A stretch of 7,666 nt of DNA from Candidatus Scatousia excrementipullorum (GCA_017694215.1 JADIND010000044.1:1-7666); one strand, 5' to 3'. Shown: positions 1 to 6,508, counted from the stretch's first letter. Numbers and translations: made by a program. Notes: generated from the letters alone by a model not told the origin.

Positions 1-11
1 GGAATATAATG

Positions 12-56
12 CCTCCCTTCGTAAGGGAGGTGGCACGAATGTGCCGGAGGGTTTTT
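12..56 (+). terminator. Two-hairpin, T-run structure, terminator-like
   Basis: CCTCCCTT (12-19) pairs perfectly with AAGGGAGG (23-30). GGCAC (32-36) pairs with GTGCC (41-45) across a GAAT loop, followed by GGAGGG and five T (52-56). CCTCC (12-16) could instead pair with GGAGG (46-50), enclosing the second hairpin and placing the stem right before the T run. It could terminate a plus-strand transcript entering from the left, or it may simply be a module of the repeat cluster. No upstream gene is visible, so its function is unproven. Confidence 0.4.
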
Positions 57-87
57 AATACTACTCAATCGCACAGCCGCCGTTCCA

Positions 88-190
88 TGTCATCCTGAAT
101 TTATTTCAGGATCTCTCAACCTATACACGAAAGAGATTCTGAACAGTGACAATTCCCGTCTGCCGCAGCGGTTAACGTTTCAGAATGACA
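88..190. repeat. TGTCATCCTGAA palindromic element, copy A
   Basis: This 103-bp element has near-perfect inverted ends: TGTCATCCTGAA (88-99) against TTCAGAATGACA (179-190), 11 of 12 bases complementary. Nested inside, ATCCTGAA (92-99) pairs with TTCAGGAT (105-112), and TTCAGGATCTCT (105-116) pairs with AGAGATTCTGAA (132-143) with one mismatch. The right two thirds (135-202) align with 6412-6479 with about 7 differences in 68 bases. Size and terminal inverted repeats resemble a MITE or REP-type element; I see no clear target-site duplication. Confidence 0.75.
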
Positions 191-262
191 TGAAGAAGAA
201 TCCTGCTTCCACCTTCTTTTAACTATCGTCTTTTATTCTGTGTTATAGCAAAGCAGTTATAA

Positions 263-3040
263 TTATTTAAGCTTTTTCAACGATGACAAGAAATTATTAT
301 GCTGGACATCGCCGTCAACTTTTGTGAGGAATATCTGACAATCTTTTTCTTCAGCATCAAGAGGCGGCAGCTGTTCAAGTTCTGCGGCATAATACTGTGC
401 ATCACTTCTGCTGCTCAATGGGATTCTGTTAGCGAGACTGTTTAATGAGAAGTTTCTCAAAAATCCTGCAAAACCTTTATTTTTATTACTGAATTTAGTG
501 TAAATTCTTAAAATAGCATCGCCGTTTTCAAGGTTGTAACGACCTACAATAAACGAACTTAACTGAGGAGCGGAAGATTTAATCTTCAACATTTCCACAA
601 CATTATCTTTCAGCACCATATCACCGGTAATCTTATCAAAATTACCTTCCGGAATATTAACCATATCAGAAATAGTGGAAGGGCTAATCATAGCAATAGG
701 ATTTCTAAAAAGTGCTGCAAATTTAAGTACATATTCAACCAGTCCGACTTTTTGAATAGTCCCGTTATTAACTACAAATTTAATAATACCGTTTAATTTC
801 AAAGAATCATCAGTATTCAAATCAATAATACCGCTTGCTTTACCGGAAATTTCCCGGGGTAAATTAAGAAGTGCCGTTGACATAGTATCAGAATTTACAT
901 CCTTAATACCAAGTGTAATATTATACAAATGTTTTCTCAAATCACATCGAACTTTTACCGATGAAATACCATCAGCTATATCAAATCTGTTTGAGTGAAG
1001 TTCAAGGATATTGTTTTCGTTCAATGTAAGATTGGCTGCGATATTACCGAAATTAATATCTTTATACTTGCCCTCTTTCAACCTCAAAATACATCTTTTT
1101 ATAATAATATTATTAACATCAAAAACTACAGCGTCATCATCTGCCCCTTCTACATAGTCAGAATCTGCAACTTCTTGAGGCTTAGAAGGAACTGCCGCAG
1201 TGTTCTGTTGATTAAACGACTGCATTACACGTTCAATATCAATTTTATCAAGAGAGAAATCCACATTGTTTACAACAATAGGGAACATTATAGCATTTTT
1301 AATATTACCGGAAAAATCGAATTGAGAACGTTTGTAACGACCTTTTGCTTTAACATTAACAGTTTCTCTATCAGTTATAAGCTCACCTGATTTAAGGGTA
1401 ACTCTCTGGGAAGGAATTCTTATATCAGAAGCATACATTCTGCCCCATACTTTCGGATAAGTACCGTTGTTCACCATATATAGATCGCCGTAGAATTTGC
1501 CGCCTCTGAGCAGTCTTTGACCGATTAAAACATTCAAAAATTCGCTTGGCAGAGGATTCGGAATCGTAAATCCTATTGCATTTACAAAAGGTACAGGCTT
1601 AGAGCAATCAAGCCTGCCTCTTACTGACAGGACAGGTTTAACTTTCACACCTTTTTTAAGCTCTGATGCAATATAATAATCCACTGATTTCAAATCAAGA
1701 ATATTATTTTCAAAATGCATATCTGCTTTAACAGCCCTGTCATAACCAGTAGGAGTTAAAGAAGCACCGTCAACAAGAATGTCATGACCTTTTGCAAGTT
1801 TGGACATTACGGTTACATCAATTTTATTATAGATTGATTTAACAACAATCCTTGTACCGGCTTTTCCTATAATTTCCATAGGAATTCCGACAAGTTTAGA
1901 CAGATAATCTTTTGCAAAATCATTCATGGCAACAGTATCGATGGTAACTTCCGTATCACAAGATTTTGTATAATCCTTTATTAAACCGTTTATTTTAACG
2001 TTATTAATCTTTTTGTTTCCGTGATAACCTTCTATATCTTTAAAAGTGATGTCATTATTGGTTATCAAGGCGGTACCTTTGTTGAAATACAACGGAAGAT
2101 TATTAACAGGAACAAGCTTTAATTTTAAATCATTAAGAGTAACTTTACCTGTCAAATTTTTTCTTTTCAAATTTATATCAAAGTTAAAAGTTCCGTCCAT
2201 ATCTTTAAAAAACGAAAGAACTTCACTTCCGTTATTGATAAGAATATTAGAACCCACAATATCAGTAACATCTTTTATTTTAAATTTCTTTGACCACAAA
2301 GTAACATTCAGCCCGTCTTTTCTGGAAGCCAATGCGTCAATATGAACATTTGAGTTGTTAATATCAAGGACACAGTCATCAACATGAATTGCTTTATCTT
2401 TTATAAAAACACGATCTTTATCGGCAATGGCAAAATGCAAAATTTTATCAGCTTTTTTCACATCCGTATTAATTACAAATCGTAAATGTTTTTCTTTTTT
2501 CTGGGTATTATCTATAAGCATTTTGTCAGCCTGAACTTTTACATATATATCAGGTTCCAGCTTGTATAAAATAACACTTTTTTTCAAAGCAAGAACAGAG
2601 TCAAATAAGTCAATATCCCATTCGCTTTCTGTTTTCTCTTTTTTCTTTTCCTGCTGCGGCATCAAAGACATTAATTTATTAACATCTGCATAAACATAAT
2701 CCAGAGCCAGTTTGTTGACTATAATCCTCTTTTTTAAAATTTCATTAAACGAAAATTTTGTATCAAGATTTTCGACTGAAAGAAGCTGTTCACCGCCTTT
2801 ACTCACATCAATTTTGGCGACCTTAAACACAATCACCGGAGAGAGTGAAGTTTGTAATACGGGATTTTCAATATTAACATTTATTTTTGCAATTTTGTTA
2901 ACATTTTTTTCAACAAAATTTATAAGTTTTTGATTCGAAACGACAGCAGGCAGAACTGTCAAATAAGTAAATGCCGACAAACCGGCAACTGCTGCTAATG
3001 TAACAACTGAACCAACTATTATTAATGATTTTTTCTTCAT
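263..3040 (-). CDS. AsmA-like envelope protein, 925 aa
   Basis: Probably an inner-membrane-anchored protein of the AsmA/TamB/YhdP superfamily, whose members are large periplasmic beta-rich proteins implicated in moving phospholipid to, or maintaining, the outer membrane. The N-terminus is MKKK followed by one hydrophobic helix (about residues 5-34). A long stretch of beta-type repeats follows, interrupted by a charged lysine/glutamate-rich linker near residues 130-140 and an acidic linker near 630. The AsmA-like C-terminal domain lies at about 730-850 (GKASGIIDL, then GDMVLKDNVVEMLKIKS). The tail from about 870 is polar. The ATG at 3040 is supported by GGTGA 4 nt upstream, by the membrane anchor starting immediately, and by a TATAAT 18 nt away. 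It is divergent from the lipoprotein gene. The family assignment rests on architecture and C-terminal pattern; the cargo and subfamily are unknown. Confidence 0.8.
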   Translation of the reverse strand: MKKKSLIIVGSVVTLAAVAGLSAFTYLTVLPAVVSNQKLINFVEKNVNKIAKINVNIENPVLQTSLSPVIVFKVAKIDVSKGGEQLLSVENLDTKFSFNEILKKRIIVNKLALDYVYADVNKLMSLMPQQEKKKEKTESEWDIDLFDSVLALKKSVILYKLEPDIYVKVQADKMLIDNTQKKEKHLRFVINTDVKKADKILHFAIADKDRVFIKDKAIHVDDCVLDINNSNVHIDALASRKDGLNVTLWSKKFKIKDVTDIVGSNILINNGSEVLSFFKDMDGTFNFDINLKRKNLTGKVTLNDLKLKLVPVNNLPLYFNKGTALITNNDITFKDIEGYHGNKKINNVKINGLIKDYTKSCDTEVTIDTVAMNDFAKDYLSKLVGIPMEIIGKAGTRIVVKSIYNKIDVTVMSKLAKGHDILVDGASLTPTGYDRAVKADMHFENNILDLKSVDYYIASELKKGVKVKPVLSVRGRLDCSKPVPFVNAIGFTIPNPLPSEFLNVLIGQRLLRGGKFYGDLYMVNNGTYPKVWGRMYASDIRIPSQRVTLKSGELITDRETVNVKAKGRYKRSQFDFSGNIKNAIMFPIVVNNVDFSLDKIDIERVMQSFNQQNTAAVPSKPQEVADSDYVEGADDDAVVFDVNNIIIKRCILRLKEGKYKDINFGNIAANLTLNENNILELHSNRFDIADGISSVKVRCDLRKHLYNITLGIKDVNSDTMSTALLNLPREISGKASGIIDLNTDDSLKLNGIIKFVVNNGTIQKVGLVEYVLKFAALFRNPIAMISPSTISDMVNIPEGNFDKITGDMVLKDNVVEMLKIKSSAPQLSSFIVGRYNLENGDAILRIYTKFSNKNKGFAGFLRNFSLNSLANRIPLSSRSDAQYYAAELEQLPPLDAEEKDCQIFLTKVDGDVQHNNFLSSLKKLK

Positions 3041-3094
3041 AACATCACCGTTAACAAAATTATACCATAAGAAATTTTATGGTATTATTATATT
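3041..3094. promoter_or_regulatory. Divergent promoter region with inverted repeat
   Basis: This 54-bp spacer separates two divergent genes. ATACCATAA (3062-3070) and TTATGGTAT (3077-3085) form a perfect 9-bp inverted repeat with a 6-nt centre. On the minus strand the outer edge of the repeat reads TGGTATAAT (3067-3059), a perfect extended -10; initiation about 7 nt on would give a roughly 12-nt leader containing GGTGAT for the AsmA-like gene. On the plus strand the mirror edge reads TGGTATTAT (3080-3088), an extended -10 for the lipoprotein gene. The -35 matches are weak on both strands, which is acceptable for extended -10 promoters. The repeat could also be an operator. Confidence 0.6.
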
Positions 3095-4000
3095 ATGAAA
3101 AAGTTTTTAATCTTATCCGTTTTAATTTTATCGCTGCAGGGCTGTGCGTTCTCATTAGAAGAAGGTCAGGTTAGCAATTTTAACCCTAAAGACGTACAGA
3201 CATTTTCAAATGAAGAAAACCTTTTCGGGCTGAAAACAAAAGACGATACAATACTTGTGGAACCTGAGTACAAAAAGCTTATCCGTCTTGGAGATTCTTC
3301 ATGGATTGTGCAGAAAAAAACAAAATTCGGGCTTATTGACTATGAAGGACATGAGCTTGTACCGATAAAATACAGCCATGCGGAAAGAGTTCTCGGGAAA
3401 TATCTAAAAATCGGCAATGGAAGCAAATATGCTCTATATGACGAACACGGAAAAGAAATTCTGCCAAGAGAATATTCTTCCATAGACCTGCTTTTCGGCG
3501 GAATGTTTCTCACATGCAAGGATTTTAAATACGGTATTGTTGATATGGAAGGCAACACTATACTTGAGAATAAATTTGACGATATTTATATGCCTCAGCC
3601 GAATATCATGCGTATAAATTACAACGGACAATGGTACGAAATTGAACAGGCAAAAGGAGAAACTCTTGCACTTCCGCAAAATATTAAAGATATAAAAGGA
3701 GATGAAAATTTCAAAATATCGGAGCTTATTGCAAAGCCAGGTACAGCAACAGGTTATTCCGTTGTAACCTTTACAGACTATTTTCTTAAAATTTTCTCTT
3801 CAATTTCGCCTGCACATGAAAAAACTATTGATGAACTTATGCTTTCACAAGGTGCAGACACTGTATCAATTTTTATGAAACTCGGCTGGATACCGAAATA
3901 CCCGTTTACTTATGCAAGGAATTATTATTATACAGTAAGAACACCTAACAACGGGCCGCTGTCGGAAGTTAAATACGAACTTAAACGCAGATTGCAGTAA
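3095..4000 (+). CDS. WG-repeat lipoprotein, 301 aa
   Basis: A secreted, lipid-anchored protein. Residues 1-16 form a signal peptide and the lipobox is LQGC with the modified Cys at residue 17. WG-type (KWG) beta repeats follow, spaced about 34 residues apart: FGLKTKDDTILVEPEYKKL (44-62), then FGLIDYEGHELVPIKY (78-93), YALYDEHGKEILPREY (112-127) and YGIVDMEGNTILENKF (146-161), with a decayed unit near 180. Residues from about 215 to 301 form a different C-terminal region, aromatic and basic, which I do not recognise. WG repeats are thought to act as binding or scaffold modules; no enzyme function is indicated. The ATG at 3095 has no Shine-Dalgarno sequence and lies 6 nt after a TATTAT, so the mRNA may be leaderless. 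It is divergent from the AsmA-like gene, suggesting an envelope role. Confidence 0.82.
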   Translation: MKKFLILSVLILSLQGCAFSLEEGQVSNFNPKDVQTFSNEENLFGLKTKDDTILVEPEYKKLIRLGDSSWIVQKKTKFGLIDYEGHELVPIKYSHAERVLGKYLKIGNGSKYALYDEHGKEILPREYSSIDLLFGGMFLTCKDFKYGIVDMEGNTILENKFDDIYMPQPNIMRINYNGQWYEIEQAKGETLALPQNIKDIKGDENFKISELIAKPGTATGYSVVTFTDYFLKIFSSISPAHEKTIDELMLSQGADTVSIFMKLGWIPKYPFTYARNYYYTVRTPNNGPLSEVKYELKRRLQ

Positions 4001-4057
4001 ATTCAGGCAGAGTGCAAAAACATTTTTCAGTGCTGTTATTGTATGGAACTTTTGTTC

Positions 4058-4072
4058 TATAATTTAATCATG
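4058..4072 (+). promoter_or_regulatory. -10 box TATAAT 6 nt before ATG (leaderless promoter)
   Basis: TATAAT at 4058-4063 is a perfect -10 hexamer. Six bases follow, then ATG at 4070, so initiation at the usual distance would fall on the A of the start codon. No Shine-Dalgarno sequence precedes this ATG, and no convincing -35 is seen at 16-18 bp. The geometry is the same as at 3083-3097. If used, this promoter lies downstream of the alternative ATG at 4043 and rules that start out for its transcripts. Confidence 0.5.
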
Positions 4073-4864
4073 GATGAAAAAGAGCTTATAAAGTATCTGA
4101 AAAGTTTGGGAATTGAAGTGCATACGACGACAAAAGCCCGCGGACATCTCGGATTTTTTATGAAAAACAGGATTGATATTTCAAAAAACATTCCGCCGCA
4201 TCGTGTTATGCCGACTCTTTTGCATGAATTTGCACACTATATCCACTACGGGCTTGAACCTTCCATTGGAAAGACAGGCGGAAGTTTTCAGGTACTTTTT
4301 AAGGAAGATAATCTAACTCTTGCTGACGAACTTTTTAAAGTTACAAATTTTGTTGACGAAAACTCTCTCGGGGTAAAGCTTTACGAGCATAAAGACAGGA
4401 TTAAGCAACAAATAAAGGAATATGAAAAAATTATCAAAAAGGATTATCCGAAATTTCTCCGCTCAAAAAAGTTTAAGGAGTTTGATAAGTATATAAAAAA
4501 ATCAAAAGCAAAATATCTGCTTAAATATGACAGGGTGAAAGTTATTGAAGGATTTTTCAAAAAACAGGCGAAAATATATTCTGTAACAAATGTTGAATCT
4601 GATTTTCCGGAAATGCCGGAGGCGTTTTGTGCTTACATAAAACTGCATTCTCTGCAGAAAAAACAATCACGGATTTCTGCAAGACTCAACAAACTTTATA
4701 AATATTATACAAAACCTACGGAATTATTTGCCAGACTTGTTGAGGGAATTTATATTGACAGAGAATGGGTTTGTGCAATCGCACCTTACACCTCGAAAAA
4801 ATTTTTCGAATTGCTAAATGAGGGTTACTATGGTAAACTGAAAGATGTTATAGATAAGTTATAA
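4070..4864 (+). CDS. HExxH zinc metalloprotease-like protein, 264 aa
   Basis: Probably a soluble zinc-dependent peptidase: there is no signal peptide or membrane segment. Counted from the ATG at 4070, the zinc-binding helix is LLHEFAHYIH, with HEFAH at residues 52-56. A likely third-ligand helix, KPTELFARLVEGIYID, lies near 215-230; Glu218 is the best candidate, in the P-x-E-x-x-A-R pattern seen in some gluzincin-like domains of large phage and mobile-element proteins. The middle (about 105-175) is a lysine-rich helical insert. The frame is open from an ATG at 4043, giving 273 aa, but neither ATG has a Shine-Dalgarno sequence and the TATAAT at 4058-4063 favours 4070. It lies 13 nt before the DUF3137 gene, so the two are probably co-transcribed. 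An ImmA/IrrE-like role is possible but unproven; substrate unknown. Confidence 0.7.
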   Translation: MDEKELIKYLKSLGIEVHTTTKARGHLGFFMKNRIDISKNIPPHRVMPTLLHEFAHYIHYGLEPSIGKTGGSFQVLFKEDNLTLADELFKVTNFVDENSLGVKLYEHKDRIKQQIKEYEKIIKKDYPKFLRSKKFKEFDKYIKKSKAKYLLKYDRVKVIEGFFKKQAKIYSVTNVESDFPEMPEAFCAYIKLHSLQKKQSRISARLNKLYKYYTKPTELFARLVEGIYIDREWVCAIAPYTSKKFFELLNEGYYGKLKDVIDKL

Positions 4865-4868
4865 AAGG
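4864..4868 (+). promoter_or_regulatory. Shine-Dalgarno AAAGG for the DUF3137 gene
   Basis: AAAGG overlaps the last base of the metalloprotease stop codon and lies 9 nt before the ATG at 4878. It supports that start and translation of the gene from a shared two-gene mRNA. The match is modest and the spacing slightly long. Confidence 0.5.
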
Positions 4869-4877
4869 TTTTCGGTT

Positions 4878-6080
4878 ATGGAAGAGAAAAGTGTTTCGCA
4901 GATGCGTAAAGAATTGCAGGAATTTTATTTTACAAAAGTCCGCAGTAATTTAGATAAAATTAACAAAATACGAAAACACGAAAAGGTAAATGCAATCAGT
5001 GCTTTTTGTATGATTTTAGGTATTATTGGTTTATTTGGTATAAATTTGACTTCGTTTATTTCGGAGATAATCGTAGCATTTCTGCCGGAAGAATTAAGTT
5101 TCATAAAGGGTATAATCGGGGTGGGGTATCCTGTAATCTGCATTATACTGATGTTTGGAAGTTTGATTGTACTATTGTTTAACAACCGACAGAACAAGTC
5201 CAAAACTGTTAATATTGATACGAGAGGGGAAGCTATTATTAAAAAACAGCTTATGAGTGACTTCTTGAAGATTTTTGGGAATTTTTCATGGTCGCAGGGC
5301 GGTGGAAGTATGAAGGATATGCAATACTTTCAGAATTTAAGTAAATTAAATATAATGAGTTCTTCTCTTATTGGAAATATTGATGATTCTATAACAGGGG
5401 TTTATAAAGATGTAAGATTCCGTATTTTTGAATATGATACTTCACTGTCATTACAAAATCTTATGGGATATTTAGTTCTTGCTCCATTTGCTATTGGATG
5501 CGGTTGTGCGGTTTTATTAATTGGTTGTGGATTCCTTGTAACTATTGCTGCGGTTACGAATTTCTTCGGAATTCTGTGGATAATTCCGGCATTGTTATTG
5601 CTTGGTATAATCGCGGTAATTTTTGCAATCTGTACATATGTGCCTTTCAGAGGAGTTTTTGTGGAATTTGATATGAACAAAAACTTTGAAGGTCATACTT
5701 TTCTTTATGAAAATGCTCCGACCAGCAGGGGTATTCTATATAACCATGCGGCATTTGGAAATGTTCAGCTTGAAGATGTAGAATTTTGTCATAAATATAA
5801 AATATTTTCAGATAACCAGATAGAAGCAAGGGTTGTGCTGACACCGGCATTTATAGAACGATTTAAAAATATCAAAACAGCCTTCAAAGCAAAATATATG
5901 AGGGCAGCTTTTAAGGATAAAAAGATTACCATCGCAGTGAACGCAGGAAAAGATCTTTTTGCTATGGCAAATTTTTCAAAAGATACGAATGCTGAAACTT
6001 TTGTAGAATTATTTAATGAAATATTATCTGTATTGCAAATGATAGATGCCTTAAAACTTAATCAGAAAATCGGGTTGTAA
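4878..6080 (+). CDS. DUF3137-type membrane protein, 400 aa
   Basis: An integral membrane protein of unknown function. The N-terminus is a charged, probably helical cytoplasmic segment (1-38). Hydrophobic segments follow at about 41-68 and 82-101. Residues 165-190 and 257-366 match my memory of the DUF3137 pattern: GNIDDSITGVYKDVRFRIFE, then FRGVFVEFDMNKNFEGHTF, LEDVEFCHKYKIFSDNQIEA and VVLTPAFIERF. Between these halves lies a strongly hydrophobic stretch (about 196-255), probably two or more helices, containing a Cys cluster (C208, C210, C217). As I recall, this segment is short and soluble in ordinary family members. It starts at an ATG 13 nt after the metalloprotease stop. No catalytic residues can be named. 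The family call is fairly firm; the role is open. Confidence 0.75.
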   Translation: MEEKSVSQMRKELQEFYFTKVRSNLDKINKIRKHEKVNAISAFCMILGIIGLFGINLTSFISEIIVAFLPEELSFIKGIIGVGYPVICIILMFGSLIVLLFNNRQNKSKTVNIDTRGEAIIKKQLMSDFLKIFGNFSWSQGGGSMKDMQYFQNLSKLNIMSSSLIGNIDDSITGVYKDVRFRIFEYDTSLSLQNLMGYLVLAPFAIGCGCAVLLIGCGFLVTIAAVTNFFGILWIIPALLLLGIIAVIFAICTYVPFRGVFVEFDMNKNFEGHTFLYENAPTSRGILYNHAAFGNVQLEDVEFCHKYKIFSDNQIEARVVLTPAFIERFKNIKTAFKAKYMRAAFKDKKITIAVNAGKDLFAMANFSKDTNAETFVELFNEILSVLQMIDALKLNQKIGL

Positions 6081-6111
6081 TATTATTGTGACTGAAAGGT
6101 TTTCAATACTA

Positions 6112-6169
6112 CGTCATTGCGGGCTCCGACCCGCAATCGCATTACCGCAGCATCCTGTCATCCTGAACT
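6112..6169. repeat. 58-bp direct repeat, copy 1 (with hairpin)
   Basis: These 58 bases are identical to 6320-6377, 208 bp to the right. They contain a perfect hairpin, ATTGCGGG (6116-6123) with CCCGCAAT (6130-6137), loop CTCCGA. They end inside a TGTCATCCTGAA motif (6158-6169 region), after which the two copies diverge completely. Confidence 0.9.
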
Positions 6170-6200
6170 GACTGCAAAATCCGTTCAGACGAAGCCGTAG

Positions 6201-6228
6201 GTTGTGGTAAATTTTAATTTACCTCAAC
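6201..6228. repeat. 28-bp imperfect palindrome
   Basis: GGTAAATT (6206-6213) pairs with AATTTACC (6216-6223) around TT. The symmetry extends, after one T:T mismatch, through GTTG (6201-6204) and CAAC (6225-6228). It could be a cruciform, a protein site or part of the repeat cluster. No similar sequence is seen elsewhere in the window. Confidence 0.65.
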
Positions 6229-6274
6229 TAAAATGTTTCGGTAATCTGAGATTCCCCAAAACTATACTTAGTTT

Positions 6275-6319
6275 GCCCCCTCACCCTAACCCTCTCCCCT
6301 CGGGCGAGGGAATATTATG
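6275..6319. repeat. C-rich repeat module, copy 1 (G-quadruplex on minus strand)
   Basis: This 45-bp module matches 6539-6583 with about 6 differences, and its tail matches the first bases of the window. It can fold as CCCTC-T-CCC (6290-6298) with GGG-C-GAGGG (6302-6310). The minus strand of 6276-6299 has four G runs (4, 3, 3 and 5) separated by the 3-nt loops AGA, TTA and TGA, a canonical G-quadruplex pattern. CCCTCACCCTAACCCTCTCCC-type repeats are, to my knowledge, widespread in proteobacterial intergenic DNA. Confidence 0.75.
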
Positions 6320-6377
6320 CGTCATTGCGGGCTCCGACCCGCAATCGCATTACCGCAGCATCCTGTCATCCTGAACT
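6320..6377. repeat. 58-bp direct repeat, copy 2 (with hairpin)
   Basis: Identical to 6112-6169. The hairpin arms are at 6324-6331 and 6338-6345. This copy directly abuts the end of the C-rich module at 6319 and runs into the complete TGTCATCCTGAA element that follows. Confidence 0.9.
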
Positions 6378-6467
6378 AGTTTCAGGATCTTACTGGCGGT
6401 ATAGAAAAAAGGATTCTGAACAGTCACAATTCCCGTGAGTCGCAGTAGTTAACGTTTCAGAATGACA
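6364..6467. repeat. TGTCATCCTGAA palindromic element, copy B
   Basis: This 104-bp element has inverted ends TGTCATCCTGAA (6364-6375) and TTCAGAATGACA (6456-6467). An inner pair, ATCCTGAA and TTCAGGAT, is as in copy A at 88-190. Similarity to copy A continues past the inverted end through TGAAGAA.AATCC. Confidence 0.75.
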
Positions 6468-6469
6468 TG

Positions 6470-6508
6470 AAGAAAAATCCCCCTTTTCTTCCCCATTTAA
6501 AAAAGGGG
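6470..6508. repeat. Two competing inverted repeats
   Basis: AAGAAAA (6470-6476) can pair with TTTTCTT (6484-6490). CCCCTTTT (6480-6487) can instead pair with AAAAGGGG (6501-6508). The two stems share 6484-6487 and are mutually exclusive. No T run follows the second stem on the plus strand, so it is a poor intrinsic terminator. Confidence 0.5.

Larger units (their letters stand above)
1..207. repeat. Left composite repeat cluster (palindromic modules)
   Basis: No gene is seen here. The stretch is a chain of short repeat modules that recur in the same order near the right end of the window. Positions 1-11 (GGAATATAATG) match the tail of the C-rich module at 6275-6319 and are cut by the window edge. 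Next come two small hairpins (12-45), a T run, and a stretch beginning CAATCGCA (66-73). The cluster ends with a palindromic element bounded by TGTCATCCTGAA (88-99) and TTCAGAATGACA (179-190). The remaining bases, 208-262, are AT-rich and carry nothing I can assign. This resembles REP- or MITE-like intergenic repeats; no transposase is present. Confidence 0.75.

Noticed and set aside
995..1390. Plus-strand open frame of 131 codons inside the AsmA-like gene, and similar ones at 2046-2345 and 2712-2933
   Set aside because: Antisense to a long, well-supported coding region; products are low-complexity, without domains or ribosome sites.
3340..3679. Minus-strand open frames inside the lipoprotein gene
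   Set aside because: Antisense shadows of WG-repeat coding sequence; no plausible protein features.
4043..4069. Upstream ATG adding nine residues to the metalloprotease
   Set aside because: No Shine-Dalgarno sequence, and it overlaps a perfect TATAAT placed for initiation at the next ATG. Kept only as an alternative start.
4925..5850. Minus-strand open frames inside the DUF3137 gene
   Set aside because: Antisense to a gene with clear family motifs and topology; no independent support.
4070..6080. Toxin-antitoxin or phage-defence pair
   Set aside because: No helix-turn-helix domain next to the metalloprotease, no nuclease or NTPase motifs, and no defence or phage neighbours.
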